This document shows, piece by piece, positions 17,276 to 29,200 of a stretch of 64,000 nt of DNA. Under the pieces are notes generated by a model, which was not told the origin of the DNA, made no database searches, and saw nothing but the letters and a program-made list of their open reading frames with translations. Source of the DNA: CAVUMR01 sp963742715 (GTDB taxonomy: Bacteria; Actinomycetota; Actinomycetes; Mycobacteriales; Micromonosporaceae); the NCBI GenBank assembly GCA_963742715.1, contig CAVUMR010000001.1:992001-1056000 (forward strand). Direction: 5' to 3'. The position numbers and the translations under genes were made by a program. Every line of letters begins with the position of its first letter. Position 1 is the stretch's first letter.

Positions 17276-20200
17276 TTGGTCCGACCCTCCTTCTCCTGCT
17301 GGTCGAGGAACTCCAGCAGCGTGGCGTTGAACTCGTCAGGACTGGTCAGGTACGGGAAGTGGCCGCCTTCGGTCAGCTCCGTGTACCGGGCGTGCGGAAT
17401 CGCGCCGTGCAGCAGGTGGGCGGTCTTCTGCGGAATGATCGAGTCGTACCGCCCGTGCAGTACCAGCGTGTTCGGCTCGATCTCGGGCAGCCGGGCCAAC
17501 AGGTCCGGGTTGCCGGCGAACTCGTCCAGGTAGCGCAGCCCGGTACGCGGATCCATGCTTTCGCAGCGCAGCAGGATCTGTTCCAGGTAGTCGCGCTCGT
17601 CCCGCAGCCGCTCCGAGCCGGTACTGCGGATGACGTGGTCGAAGTCCTCCTTGGCGACCAGCGCCAGTCGGCTGATCTCACCGATCCGGTTCCCGATCTT
17701 GTACGAGCTGCAGACCAGCGTCAGCGAGGTGGTCTCGGCCGGGTACCGCAGCGCGAACGCCTGCGCGGTGAGCCCGCCGAACGAGGTGCCGAGCACGTGT
17801 ACCCGGTCCCCCGCACCGACCTGCCGGAGCGCCGCCATGGCCTGCTCGGCGATCCCGTTGAGGGTGATGTCGTCCGCCGCGGTGGTACCGCCGACGCCCG
17901 GGTGGTGTACGGCGATCAGCCGGTACCGGTCGGTCAGCCCCTGGAACTGCCGGGCGAAGACCCCCGCGCCGATGTTGAACGGGTGCATCAGCAGTACCGC
18001 CGGGCCACTGCCCGCGACGAACACCTCGGCCTCGCCGCCGGGCACCGTCAGCAACCGGTGCTCCACCCCGGAGTGGTGCTCGGCCAGGATGCCCAGAATC
18101 GGGCTGTCGGTGCTGGTCGGGGTGCCAGTGCTGGTCATGGGTGCAGCCGACTGCCGCTGCACGCTGCCGACCTGCCGGTACGCCGGCGGGCCGCTGCTGT
18201 CCCCGGACGACGTCAGGTCGGGAATCTCGGTACCCGCGCGGAACAGGTCGGCGAGCCGGCTGGTGAGCCGCTCGACGTCCGGCTCGGGCAGGCCCACCGG
18301 TACGGCGAGCCGGACCAGCCGGCTGTCCCGCGCACCGGTCAGGTGCGGCGCACCCCGGACTCCGGTGTCCCGGTACATCCAGGCCAGGAACGAGGCGACC
18401 GGCTCGCGCAGTCCACGGAACTCGGGTACCTGCTCGAGGTCGACCACCACGCAGTGCCCGGTGACCGGGCTGACCACCGGCGCACCGGCCTCGACCAGCG
18501 CCTCCCGCAGCCGGGTCACGGCCCGCATCCGGGCCTGTACGCCGGCGGTCACCCGCGACCGGTCGTCCAGGGCGGCGCGGATCAGCCGGCGGCCGGCGAG
18601 GTTGACCTCCGGTCCGCGCATCGCGGTCCGCTCGGCCAGCAGCTGCCCGACTGCGGGATCGTTGGTGAGCACCAGACCGCCGAAGTCCAGCCCGAAGTCC
18701 TTGGACAGGCTGATCGTCGCGCTGTCGGCCAGGCTCAGCAGCTCCCGGACGACCGTCCACACGTCCGCGTCCGCGTAACCGGACCCGGCCGCGATGATCT
18801 GGTACGCGTTCTCCACGATCCGCGTCGCGTCGAGTACCAGCGGTATGTCGTACTCCCTGGTCAGCTCGCGTACCGCCCGCAGGTTCGCGAGCGAGATGGC
18901 GCGGCCGCAGCGGGAGTTGGTGCTGGTCTCCACGCAGACGAACGCGATCTGGTCGGCCTTGCCGGCCAACTGCCCGCGCAGCTCGTCCAGGTCGAGATCG
19001 GCCCAGTCACCAGCGGCCGTGCCGGTGCCGGCCAGTTGTACCGGCGTGAAGCCGGCCTCGACCAGGTTGGTCGGCCAGGTGAAGAACGCGTTGTTGTGCA
19101 GTACCAGTGGCTTGCGGTTCGGCCAGGCACGGCACAGCAGCGCCTCGGCCGCCCGCCCCGAGGTGGTCGGGATGACCGTGTCGAACGGCAGGGTGTCCTG
19201 CCCGGCCACGTCATCGCTCGGCCCGCCGTCGGTCCGCCGGTCGGCGGTCAGTACCTCGTTGAGCGCGGCCAGCTCGTGCCGGACGTAGGGCGCACCCAGC
19301 TCGGCCCACGAATCGGTGAGCAGGTCGAAGTCGACCTTCCCGGTCGGGATGGCCAGCGCGTTGTTGCCGTACTCGGCCAGCACCCGCTCCCGCGCGGTGA
19401 GCGTCTCCGGCTGCCCGGCCGGCGCGGGCAGCGTGGGTGCGACGGCCGGCGCTGCGGCCGGCGTGGTCGCCGCGGCCGGGGTCGGCGCTGCTGGCTTGGC
19501 CACGGCCGGCTTGGGCGCGGCGGCCGGCGCGGGCTGCTTTGTTGCGGCGGCCGGCTTGGGCGCGGCGGGCGCGGCCGGGGTCGGCGCGGACGCGTCGGCC
19601 GCCGGTGCGGACTCGTCGGCCTGCCCGCTGTGCGCCACCGGGCTCGCGATCATCAGGATGATGTCCGAGATCCGGGCCTGCGGCTCGTCGGCCGGCTGGC
19701 ACAGGTAGATCGGCAGGTTGGTCGGCCGGAACTTGTTCTTGAACCGGAAGTTGCCCTCACCGGTGAACACGTTGACCGACTTGAGCTCCTCGATCGCCGC
19801 GGTCTCCTCGGCCGAGGCGTGCTCGGAGTCGCCGACCGTCGCGCCGAAGCTCGCGCCGAAGCTGAACATGGTCCGGCCCTCGTCCCGGAGCGCCTCGATG
19901 ATCGCGACGATCGCGGTCTCCAGGCCGCCGGTGGCCATCCCCTTCGGGTAGAACTCCAGGTCCAGCAGGTACCCGTCCAGCGCCGGCATCTCGGTGACGA
20001 TCACCGCGTTCGCCAGCGTCTCGTCGAGGTACGTCAGGAACATCCGGTGCCGTGGCGCCAGCAGTCCCTGCGCGATCTCGGCACGTACCCGGGCCACGTA
20101 CGGGTTGACCATCTTCTTGGCCGCGGCCCACTGGTCGATCAGCTCGGCGATCTGCTGGTCGACGGCCGGATCGGAGCCGACCTGGTACTCGACTGTCCGG

Positions 20201-23200
20201 GCGGTACCGGCGCGGGAGAACTTCTGCAGGAACCAGCGCAGCCGGCGCATCTGGGTACCGGCAAGCGTGAAGTCCTTCAGCGACTCGATGCGCTGCAACG
20301 CACCGAACGGTGTCGAGCTGAACGGCCGGCCGTCGACCTCGTCCAGATCGGTGAGAGACAGCAGCGCGGGCTGCAGCCCGGCCTGCCGCGCGTACTCGAC
20401 GTACTCGCCGACCAGCTCGGTGAAGTAGTCGTCCGGCCCGACATAGGTCCAGGTGAAGATCACGTTGTGCCGGCGGGAGAAGTTGAAGTACCCGCCGCGG
20501 GCCGAGCCGAGGAACACGAACGGCGCGATGTCGCGGCCGGGCAGTCCGCCTTCCCGGGCGTGTACCCGGTCCAACTCCGCGACGGTCGCCGCGATCGACT
20601 CGTGGTTGTCGAGGTCTCGCCGGTGTACGACGACCGGCTGCCCGTCGTCGAAGGCGGTCGGCGGCGCGACGGTGCTGGCGTCGGCGACCTCGGTGTCGCG
20701 CAGTTGCGCCGCGGTCAGGCCGCGCTCGGTCGCCAGGTGGTCGGCCAGCTCGGCGAACGTGGGCTGGTCGAACAGCAGCGTCTTGCGCAGCGCGCCCACC
20801 TGGTGCTCCAGGCTGTTGACGACCTTGAGCATGTCGAACGAGCTGAGCCCGTTGTCCGCGAACGTCGCCGACTGGTCCAATGCACGGCCGAGCAGCGACG
20901 ACACGGTCTCGGTCAACGCGCCGGCCAGATCGCCGTCCTGGTCACCGGCCGGCTCGGCGGCCGGCTGAACGGGCGCGGCCGGCTGAGCCGCGACCGGCGC
21001 CGCTGCCGCGACCGAGCTGGCGGCGGTCGCGATCGCGCCGGACAGCAACGCCACGGTGTCGTGGTCGTAGAGGTCGACCGCCTTGAGGTCGAGGCCGTAG
21101 ATGTCGTTCAGCTCGCGGGCCAGGTCCATCCGGAAGATCGAGTCCAGGCCGAGCTCGGCGAACGGCCGGTCGGCCGGGATCTCGCCGGCCGGGATACCGA
21201 GTACCTCGGACAGCCGGGCGCGGACCACGTCCGCCACCTCGTCCGCCCCGGCGGCCGGCTGCGCCAGCTCCATCGGTACCCCACCGGCATCCGCGCTGGG
21301 TGCGGCCGGTGCGGTCGGTGCGGGCTCGGGCGGTGCGATCGCCGTGGCCGCAGCCGGGGTCGACGGTGCCGCCGCGACCGGCGCTGGCTCAGCCTGTGGC
21401 GCGGGCACAGCCTTTGGCGCGGGCACAGCCTTTGGCGCGGGCTCAGCCATTGGTGCGCGCTCAGTAGCCGGCGCGGGCTGGACAACCGGCTTGCCGGCGG
21501 TGGGCGCCAGCCGGACCGCTGGTCCCGGTCGCCGCGTCGGCGCACGGCGGCCAGGAGCGCTCTGCGTATGCAACGTGGCCTCCTTGATTGCGGTGTCAAC
21601 GGGCGTGCTCGCCGGTTCAGCGGGCCTGCTCGCGGGGGCGGCGGGCGCTTTCTCGGCCCGCCGGTCGGGGCTGTCGAACCAGTACGTGGTCGGGTCGAAC
21701 GGGAAGCTCGGCAGCGGCAGCCGGCCGGGCGGGTACGACCAGCGCGCCGTCCAGTCGACGACGGCACCGCCAACCCAGGCTTCGGCCAGCGCCTCGGCCG
21801 GCTGATCGGGATCCGCACCCGGCGCGGTGTCGCGCCGCTCGGGCGCGGTGCCCCGGTACAGGCCCGGTGCCGGGCGACCCTCGGCCGCCGCGCGCAGCGC
21901 CTCGACCAGCTCGGGAACCGTGGACGCGACCACGGCCAGCCGCTCGCGCAGCTGCTCGCGGCCGGTCTGCAGCGTGTACGCCACCCGGTCCAGGTCCGCC
22001 CGCTCGTCCAGGGCGTCGGCCAACCGGTCGGCATAACCATTCAGAGCCTCGGGGGTACGCGCGGACAGCGGTACGACCTGCGCCTGTGCCCGCTCGCGTA
22101 CCGGCCGGTCCGGCTGCTGGTACGACTCGAGCACCACGTGCGCGTTCGAGCCCCCGAAGCCGAACGAGCTGACGCCGGCACGGCGTACCGGCCGCCCGTC
22201 CTCGTCCAGCGCCGGCTCCCACGGCTGCCGCTCGGTGGCCAGCCGGAACGGGGTGCCGTCCAACCGCAGGTACGGGTTGGCCTGGTGGAAGTGCAGGTTC
22301 GCGGGCAGCTCCCGGTGCCGCATCGCCAGCAGTACCTTCAGCACCCCGGCGATCCCGGCGGCCGCTTCGAGATGGCCGATGCTGGTCTTCACCGCGCCGA
22401 CCGTGATGTGCGGCCGGTCCGGTGCCGGCAGGTCCCAGTCGTCGTACAACCGGGCGAACGCCTTCTTCATCCCCTCGATCTCGACCGGATCGCCGAGCGA
22501 GGTGCCGGTGCCGTGCGCCTCCAGGTACGTGACGCTGGCCGGGTCCACTCCCGCGGCCCGGTACGCCTGCACCAGTACGTCGGCCTGCGCCTCCGGGTTG
22601 GGCGCGGTCAACGAGGTGGACCGCCCGCAGTGGTTGACCGCGCTGCCCTTGAGTACGCCGTAGATGTGGTCGCCGTCGGCGACCGCGCGGTCCAGCGGCT
22701 TGAGCAGCACCGCGCCCACGCCTTCGCCCCGGACGTACCCGTCGGCGGAGGCGTCGAAGGTCTTGCACCGACCGTCCGGGCTGAGCATGCCGGACTTGGT
22801 GAACGCCTCGAACAGGCCGGGACTCGCGATTACGTTCACGCCGCCGGCGATGGCCAGCTCGCACTCCCCGGTGAGGATCGAGCGGGCGGCCCGGTGCATG
22901 GCCACCAGCGCGCTGGAGCACGCCGTGTCCACCGCCTCGCTCGGCCCGCGCAGGTCGAGCAGGTGGGACACCCGGTTGGCCAGTACCGCGTGGGACACCC
23001 CGGTGGCCTGGTGCGCCTGTACCGGCATGCCGCTGCGGGTCATCAGGTCCAGGTAGTCGTTGGTCGAGACCCCGGCGAACAGCCCGGTGGTCGTACCGGC
23101 CAGTGACGACGGCCGGTACCCGGCGTCCTCCATGACCCGCCATACCGCCTGCAGGAACAGCCGCTGCTGCGGATCCATCAGTGCGGCCTCCCGCGGCGAG

Positions 23201-26200
23201 GTCCCGAACAGTGGCGCGTCGAACGCCGCCACCCCGTCCAGGAACCCACCGCGCAACTCGCGCGTCTCGGGGGCCGCCAGCAGCTCGGTGCGGTCCTCGG
23301 GTACCGGCCGGACTAGGTCGGTACCGGCGGTCAGGTGCTGCCAGAACTCGTTCAGATCGGCCGATCCGGGCAGTACGCCGGAGATCCCGATGATCGCCAC
23401 CTCACGGCGCGCGGTCGGGGTGGACACCGGCTCGTCCACGACCGGGCGCTCCTCGGCGACCGGTTTGGATGCCCGGCGCTCCTCGACCACGGCGGCCGGC
23501 CGCTCCTCGACCGCCACCGCGGCCGGTTCCTCGACCGGTGCGGCCGGTGCTGCGGGCTTGTTGTCGGCCGGTTCTGCCGGCTCGCTGTGCCGGGCCGCGA
23601 TCGCGGCCGGCTCGTTCGCCAGCAGGTAGCCGGTCAGGTCGGCCAGGGTCGGGCACTCGAACAGCACGGTCGGCAGCAGGTCCAGGTCGTACCGCTCGTT
23701 CAGCTTGTTGACCAGCTCGGTCAGCGAGATCGAGTCGAAGCCCAGCTCCATCAGGTCGGCGTGGAGGTCCACATCGGACGGTTCGACCATCAGGAACCCG
23801 CAGGACAGGCCCTGCAACTCGCGCTCGACCGCCGGCGCGAGCTCCGCCGACCCGGCGCCAGCCGCCTCCGCCGCTTCCGCCGGCGTGCCGGCGGTCGTCG
23901 GTGCGGTCACCAACGCCGCGGCGACCGCGGACGACGCACTGTCCACAGGACAATCCACAGGCTGGCTCTCGACCGCCGGGCGCGCCACCGGGCTCTCAGC
24001 CGCCGGGCTTGCCGGGCTCGACGCCACAGGGCTCTCGACCACAGGGCTCTCGACCACCATGAACGAGCTGTCCGAACCGGTGAGTCCATGCTGGAACGCG
24101 GTCAGGCCGTGCTCGGTGGACAACGGCACCATGTTCCAGCGCCGGGCGAACAGTTCCTCGGTCGCGGCGTCCACCACCATCCCGCCGTCCCGCCACAGCG
24201 GCCAGCCGATCGACACGGTGCGTCCGTGCCGGTCGCCGCCGATCCGGAGCCGTTCGCGCAGCTCGGCGAAGGAATTCAGGAACGCGTTGGCGTACGCGTA
24301 GTCGACCTGTCCGAGGTTGCCGGTCTCCCCGACGACCGAGGAGAACAGCACGAAGAAGTCGAGTTCGTCGTCCCGGGTCGCCTCGTCCAGGGCTACGGTG
24401 CCGGCCACCTTCGGCCGCAGTACCTCGACCAGCTCGGCGCGGCTCTTCTGCACCGCCCGGCGGTCGTGGTGTACGCCGGCCGCGTGGATGACGCCGTGCA
24501 GCGCGCCGTACCGCTCCCGGATGCCGGCCACCAGTTGCTGTGCCGCGGCAGCGTCGGCGATGTCGGCCTGCTCGTACCGCAGCTCGGTTCCGGTGTCCGC
24601 CAGCGACTGCCGCACCTCGGCGAGCCGGTCGCCATCGGGAGCCGACCGTCCGGCCAGCACGATCGCGGCGGCATTCCGCTCGGCCAGGTACCGGGCGAAC
24701 GTCAACCCGAGCGCCCCGGCGCCACCGGTGATGAGGTACACGCCGCCGGTACGCAGCGGAGACTCCAGGCCGGGCCCGTCGATCGGGGTGAACTCGTCCA
24801 ACGCCTTCCGCCACCGGGCACCACCGCGGTACATGACCTCAGCGGCGCCGGTGCGGTCGGTGCAGATCTCGTCCACCAGGCGGTTCGCGACCTCGGCGAC
24901 CGTGGCACTCGACTCGTCCAGCGACAGCCGGGTCGCGGACAGCCGGCTGTGCTCCAGGCACAGCGTTCGCAGCGCCGCGCCCACGGCGGTGTGCTGCGGC
25001 AACGAGCGGTCCGGGTCGCCGGAGTGCGCGAACAGCACCCGCAGCGGGGACCGGCCCCGGTCGGCCAGCAGCGGCGTGACCAGGTCGAGCACGGCGTACA
25101 GGCCGTCGTCCAGCCCGTCCGCGGCGTTGCCCGGGGACGACCGCGCGGTCCGGTCGGCGCCGGCCACCACGACCGCGTCCACGGCGGTCGCGTCGTCGGG
25201 AACCGCTCCGGCGGCGAGCACCGTGGTACCCGCGCCCGCGGCGGTGAGCTGCTCGACCACGGCCTCACGAAGCGCCGGATCGGGCACCCGCACGAGCACC
25301 TGGGCCGGTACCGACCGCGACCCGGTGAGCGATTCGCGCTCCCAGCCCGGCCGGTAGTACCTGACGGTCGTGCCGCCGTCGCGCTCGACCGGTGCCGCGC
25401 CCTCCAGCGCGCCAGCCGCCGCGACCGGAGCCGGCTCGCCGGCAGACCGCACCGAGCCGCCGACTGGGGCCGCGACGAGCCCGTCGACCGCGACGAGCAC
25501 GCGGCCGTCGGAGTCCACGATGTCCAGGTCGAACCGGCGGGTGCCTGCCCCACCAGCCCGACCAGTCCGACCGGCCGGGGTCACGTCCCGGACGGTCGCC
25601 CAGCACGGGCCGGTCAGCGGCGCCTTGCACGCGATCGAGGCCACGGTCACCGGTACGTACCCGGTGTCGCCGGCGCACAGGCAGGCCAGCGCCTGCAGCG
25701 CACCGTCGAGCAGCGCCATGTCCAGCGGCGCCGTGCCAGTGCCAGTGCCGTTGCCGGTACCGGGCTCCAGCAGCGCCAACGCCTCGTGGTCACCGCGGCT
25801 GAGCTGGCGTACCACCCGCAGCCGCGGGCCGTGCTCCAGCCCGGCCGCGCGCAGCTCGCCGTAGAACCCGTCGATGTCGATCGGCTCCAGGCAGCGCGAG
25901 CGCACCGCGCTCAGGTCGACGCTCCGGCGCCCGTTGGTACCGGCTGGCGCCACCCGCCCCTCGGCGTACACCGCGGTGCCGTCCGGCGCGCCGACGGTGA
26001 ACCGGCGCTCCGGCCCCCCGCCGTTCGAGCCAACCGGTTCCAGACCCAGTACGACCTGCGCGGACGCCTCGTCCAGGTTCAGCGGCTGCGGCCAGCGCAC
26101 GTCGCGCAGCGCGACCGGTTCGGCGACCGCCTCGCCGCCGACGGCTGCGCGCACCAGTTCGGTATGCACCAGTTGCAGGTGCGCGGCGGCCGGTACCCAC

Positions 26201-29200
26201 CGGGCCCCGCCGACGAGGTGCTCGGTCAGCCGGTCGTCGTCGAACCGCCGGTCCAGCGTGACCGGCTCGTCCGCCGGAGCAGCCTCGGCCGACGCGGCGT
26301 CCACGGCGGTCTCGGCCGGGGCGACACCCACGGGCCCAGCGGCGTCCACCCAGAACCGCTGCCGGGCGAACGGGTACGTCGGGAACGCCACGGTCGGCCG
26401 CCGGCCACCCCAACGCGCGAGCCAGTCGACCTCCGCACCCCGTACCCAATCGGCGGCAAGCTCGGCCGGCGACGCGTCCGGCTGGACCCGCGGCGCCTCA
26501 CCGCGACCCACCTTGCCGGTGACTACGCCCTCGGTGACCGTGCCCTCGGCCGAGCCGGCGGTGGCGTACTCCCGCAGCCGCGCGGCCAGCTCGCCGGTGT
26601 CCCGGGCGGTCACGGCGAGCCGCTCGGCCATCGGGCGACGACCGACCTGGCTGGTGTACGCGAGCGCGGGCAGCGAGCTGTCCCGACCGTCCCCGTCGAG
26701 GAAGTCGGCGACCTCGCCGGCATAGTCGCTGAGCTGCGCACTCGTACGCGCGGACAGCACGAACACCTGCTCGCCGGCGTCCCGGGCGCGGTCACTGGGG
26801 TCAGCGTCGTCCGGCTGGGAGCCGTACTCCTCCAGCACCAGGTGCACGTTGGCGCCACCGGCACCGAACGAGCTGACGCCCGCACGCCGCGGCACCTCGG
26901 ACGATCCGACCACCGGCCGGTCCCAGGGGCGCCGGTCGCGCACCGGCGCGAACGTACCCTCGGAGAAATTGATCTTGGGGTTGATCCGGTCCAGGTTCAC
27001 CACTGGTGCCAACTCCTTGTGCCGAAGTTGCAGCAGTACCTTCGTCAGCCCGGCGATTCCGGCGGCCGCTTCGAGGTGGCCGATGTTCGCCTTGACCGAG
27101 CCGACCGCGCACGGTTCCGCCGCACGGTCGCCGGCCTGCCCGGCAGCACTGAACGCGCGCGCCAGCCCGGCGAGTTCGATCGGGTCGCCCAGGCTGGTGC
27201 CGGTGCCGTGCGCCTCGATGTAGCTGACCGTCGACGCGTCCACGCCGGACCGGTCCAGCGCCTCGGCCACCAGCGCGGCCTGCGCGTTCGGGTTGGGCAC
27301 GGTGTAACCGGCAGTCTTGCCGCCCGCGTTCACCGCGCCGCCCTTGATGACCGCCCACACCTCGTCGCCGTCCGCGATCGCGCGGGCCAGCGGCTTGAGC
27401 AGGACGGCGCCGACTCCTTCACCGGGTACGAAACCGTCGGCGCGGTCGTCGAACACCTTGCAGTGCCCGTCGGCCGACAGCATGTTCATCGAGCACAGCG
27501 ACACGAAGTGCGCCGGGTGCAGGATCAGGCTCACCCCGCCGGCGATCGCCATCGTGCAGTCGCCGCGCCGCAGGCTCTCGCAGGCGAGGTGCACCGCGGT
27601 CAGCGAGGACGAGCACGCGGAGTCGACCGCGAAACTCGGACCCTGGAAATCGAAGGTGTACGACACGCGGTTCGCGACCGACCAGTACGCCGAGTGCGCG
27701 CCGGACAGCTCGCCCTGCGGCCACCGGGTCGCTCCGATCTGGCCGTACGTCCCGTACATCACGCCGACGAACACGCCGGTCTTCGACTCGTGCGTACCCG
27801 CGCCGAGGTAGCCGTTCTCCTCCAGCAGTTGCCAGCTGGTCTCCAGGAACAGCCGCTCCTGCGGATCGATGTGTACCGCCTCGCGCGGCAGGATGCCGAA
27901 CGGGGCCGGATCGAACTGGTCGACCCCTTCGATGAATCCACCCCAGCGGCTGTACGACCGCTGCGAAGTCCCGGGCTTCGGGTCGAAGTGCTCGCGCCAG
28001 TCCCACCGGTCCGCCGGTACCTCGGAGATGCACTCCACGCCGCCGGCCAGGTTCTGCCAGAACGTGTCAAGATCCGGCGAGTTCGGGTAGCGGCCCTTCA
28101 CCCCGATCACCGCGATGTCGCCGCTGATGGTCGGCGGGGTCTCCTGCCGCACGGTCACCGGCTCCGGCGCCTTTACCGGCGGCGCCTCCTCCACGACGGG
28201 CCGCGTCTCCACGACGGGCTGCGTCTCCACGACGGGCGCCTCCACAACGGGCCGCTCGATGGCCGGTGGCTCCACGACCGCGGCCGGGGTCTCCGCCGGC
28301 GGGGTGAGCAGCGCGGACAGCTGGTCCGGGTACTGCTCGACCAGGTGCGCCGCGAGCGCGTCGATGGTCAGGTACTCGAACAGCAGCGTCGAGGGCAGGT
28401 CGCCCAGGTCCTGCTCGAACCGGTTGATGATGTTGAGGCTGATCAGCGAGTCGACCCCGAAGTTCTCGAAGGTCGTCCGCGGGTCGAGCTCGGCCGGGTC
28501 GAACTTGAGGATCTCGGCGAACACCCGCGCGACGTACTCCCCGGTGGCGTCCTCAAGATCAGCCGGCGTCAGGTCGGCCGGGGGCACGGGTGCGGACACG
28601 ACGTCCCGGGCGGGCTCCCGCGCCGGCTCCACGACACGCGCCGGCTCCACGACGCTCGCCGGTGCCGCGGGAGCCACCGGCGCGGTGGCGCCAGTCGACT
28701 GCCACTCGGCGGTGAACACGCACTGGTCCTGTTCGGCGTCGGGCAGCCCGGGCACGCCGCGGAGCTCGACCGCGTCGAACCCGTTGCCGCGCAGCCGGGA
28801 CCGCCACCGGTCCGGGGCGAGCAGTGGCCCGCCCGGGAGCCGGTCGGCGTCATCGGTGTACGCCCACCAGCCGGACATCAGCCCGAACGTGGCGGTGAGG
28901 AAGTCCGAGACCCGGGTGACCTCGTTGACCAGGATGCGTCCGGCCGGGCGCAGCAGCGCGCCGACGTGCGCCAACGTGCGGTCCAACGACGGGGTCGCGT
29001 GCAGCACGTTCGTGGCCAGCACCGCGTCGTAGGTACCGACCTCGAAGCCCTGTCCGGCCGGATCGCGGTCGATGTCGAGCGGCCGGAACGAGACGAACGG
29101 GTACCGCTCGCCGAACTCCGCCTGCCCGTGGTGCAGGAACGCCGACGAGATGTCGGTGTAGCAGTACTCCACCGGCAGGCCGGTCTCGGCGCAGGCGGCG

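Noticed and set aside
17359..23106. Very long plus-strand open frame opposite the PKS, and similar long antisense frames (for example 1600-5697, 23335-29787, 31099-36138)
   Set aside because: Arg/Pro/Gly/Val-rich translations without any domain, exactly antisense to well-recognised PKS and NRPS domains; they result from the scarcity of stop codons in very GC-rich DNA.
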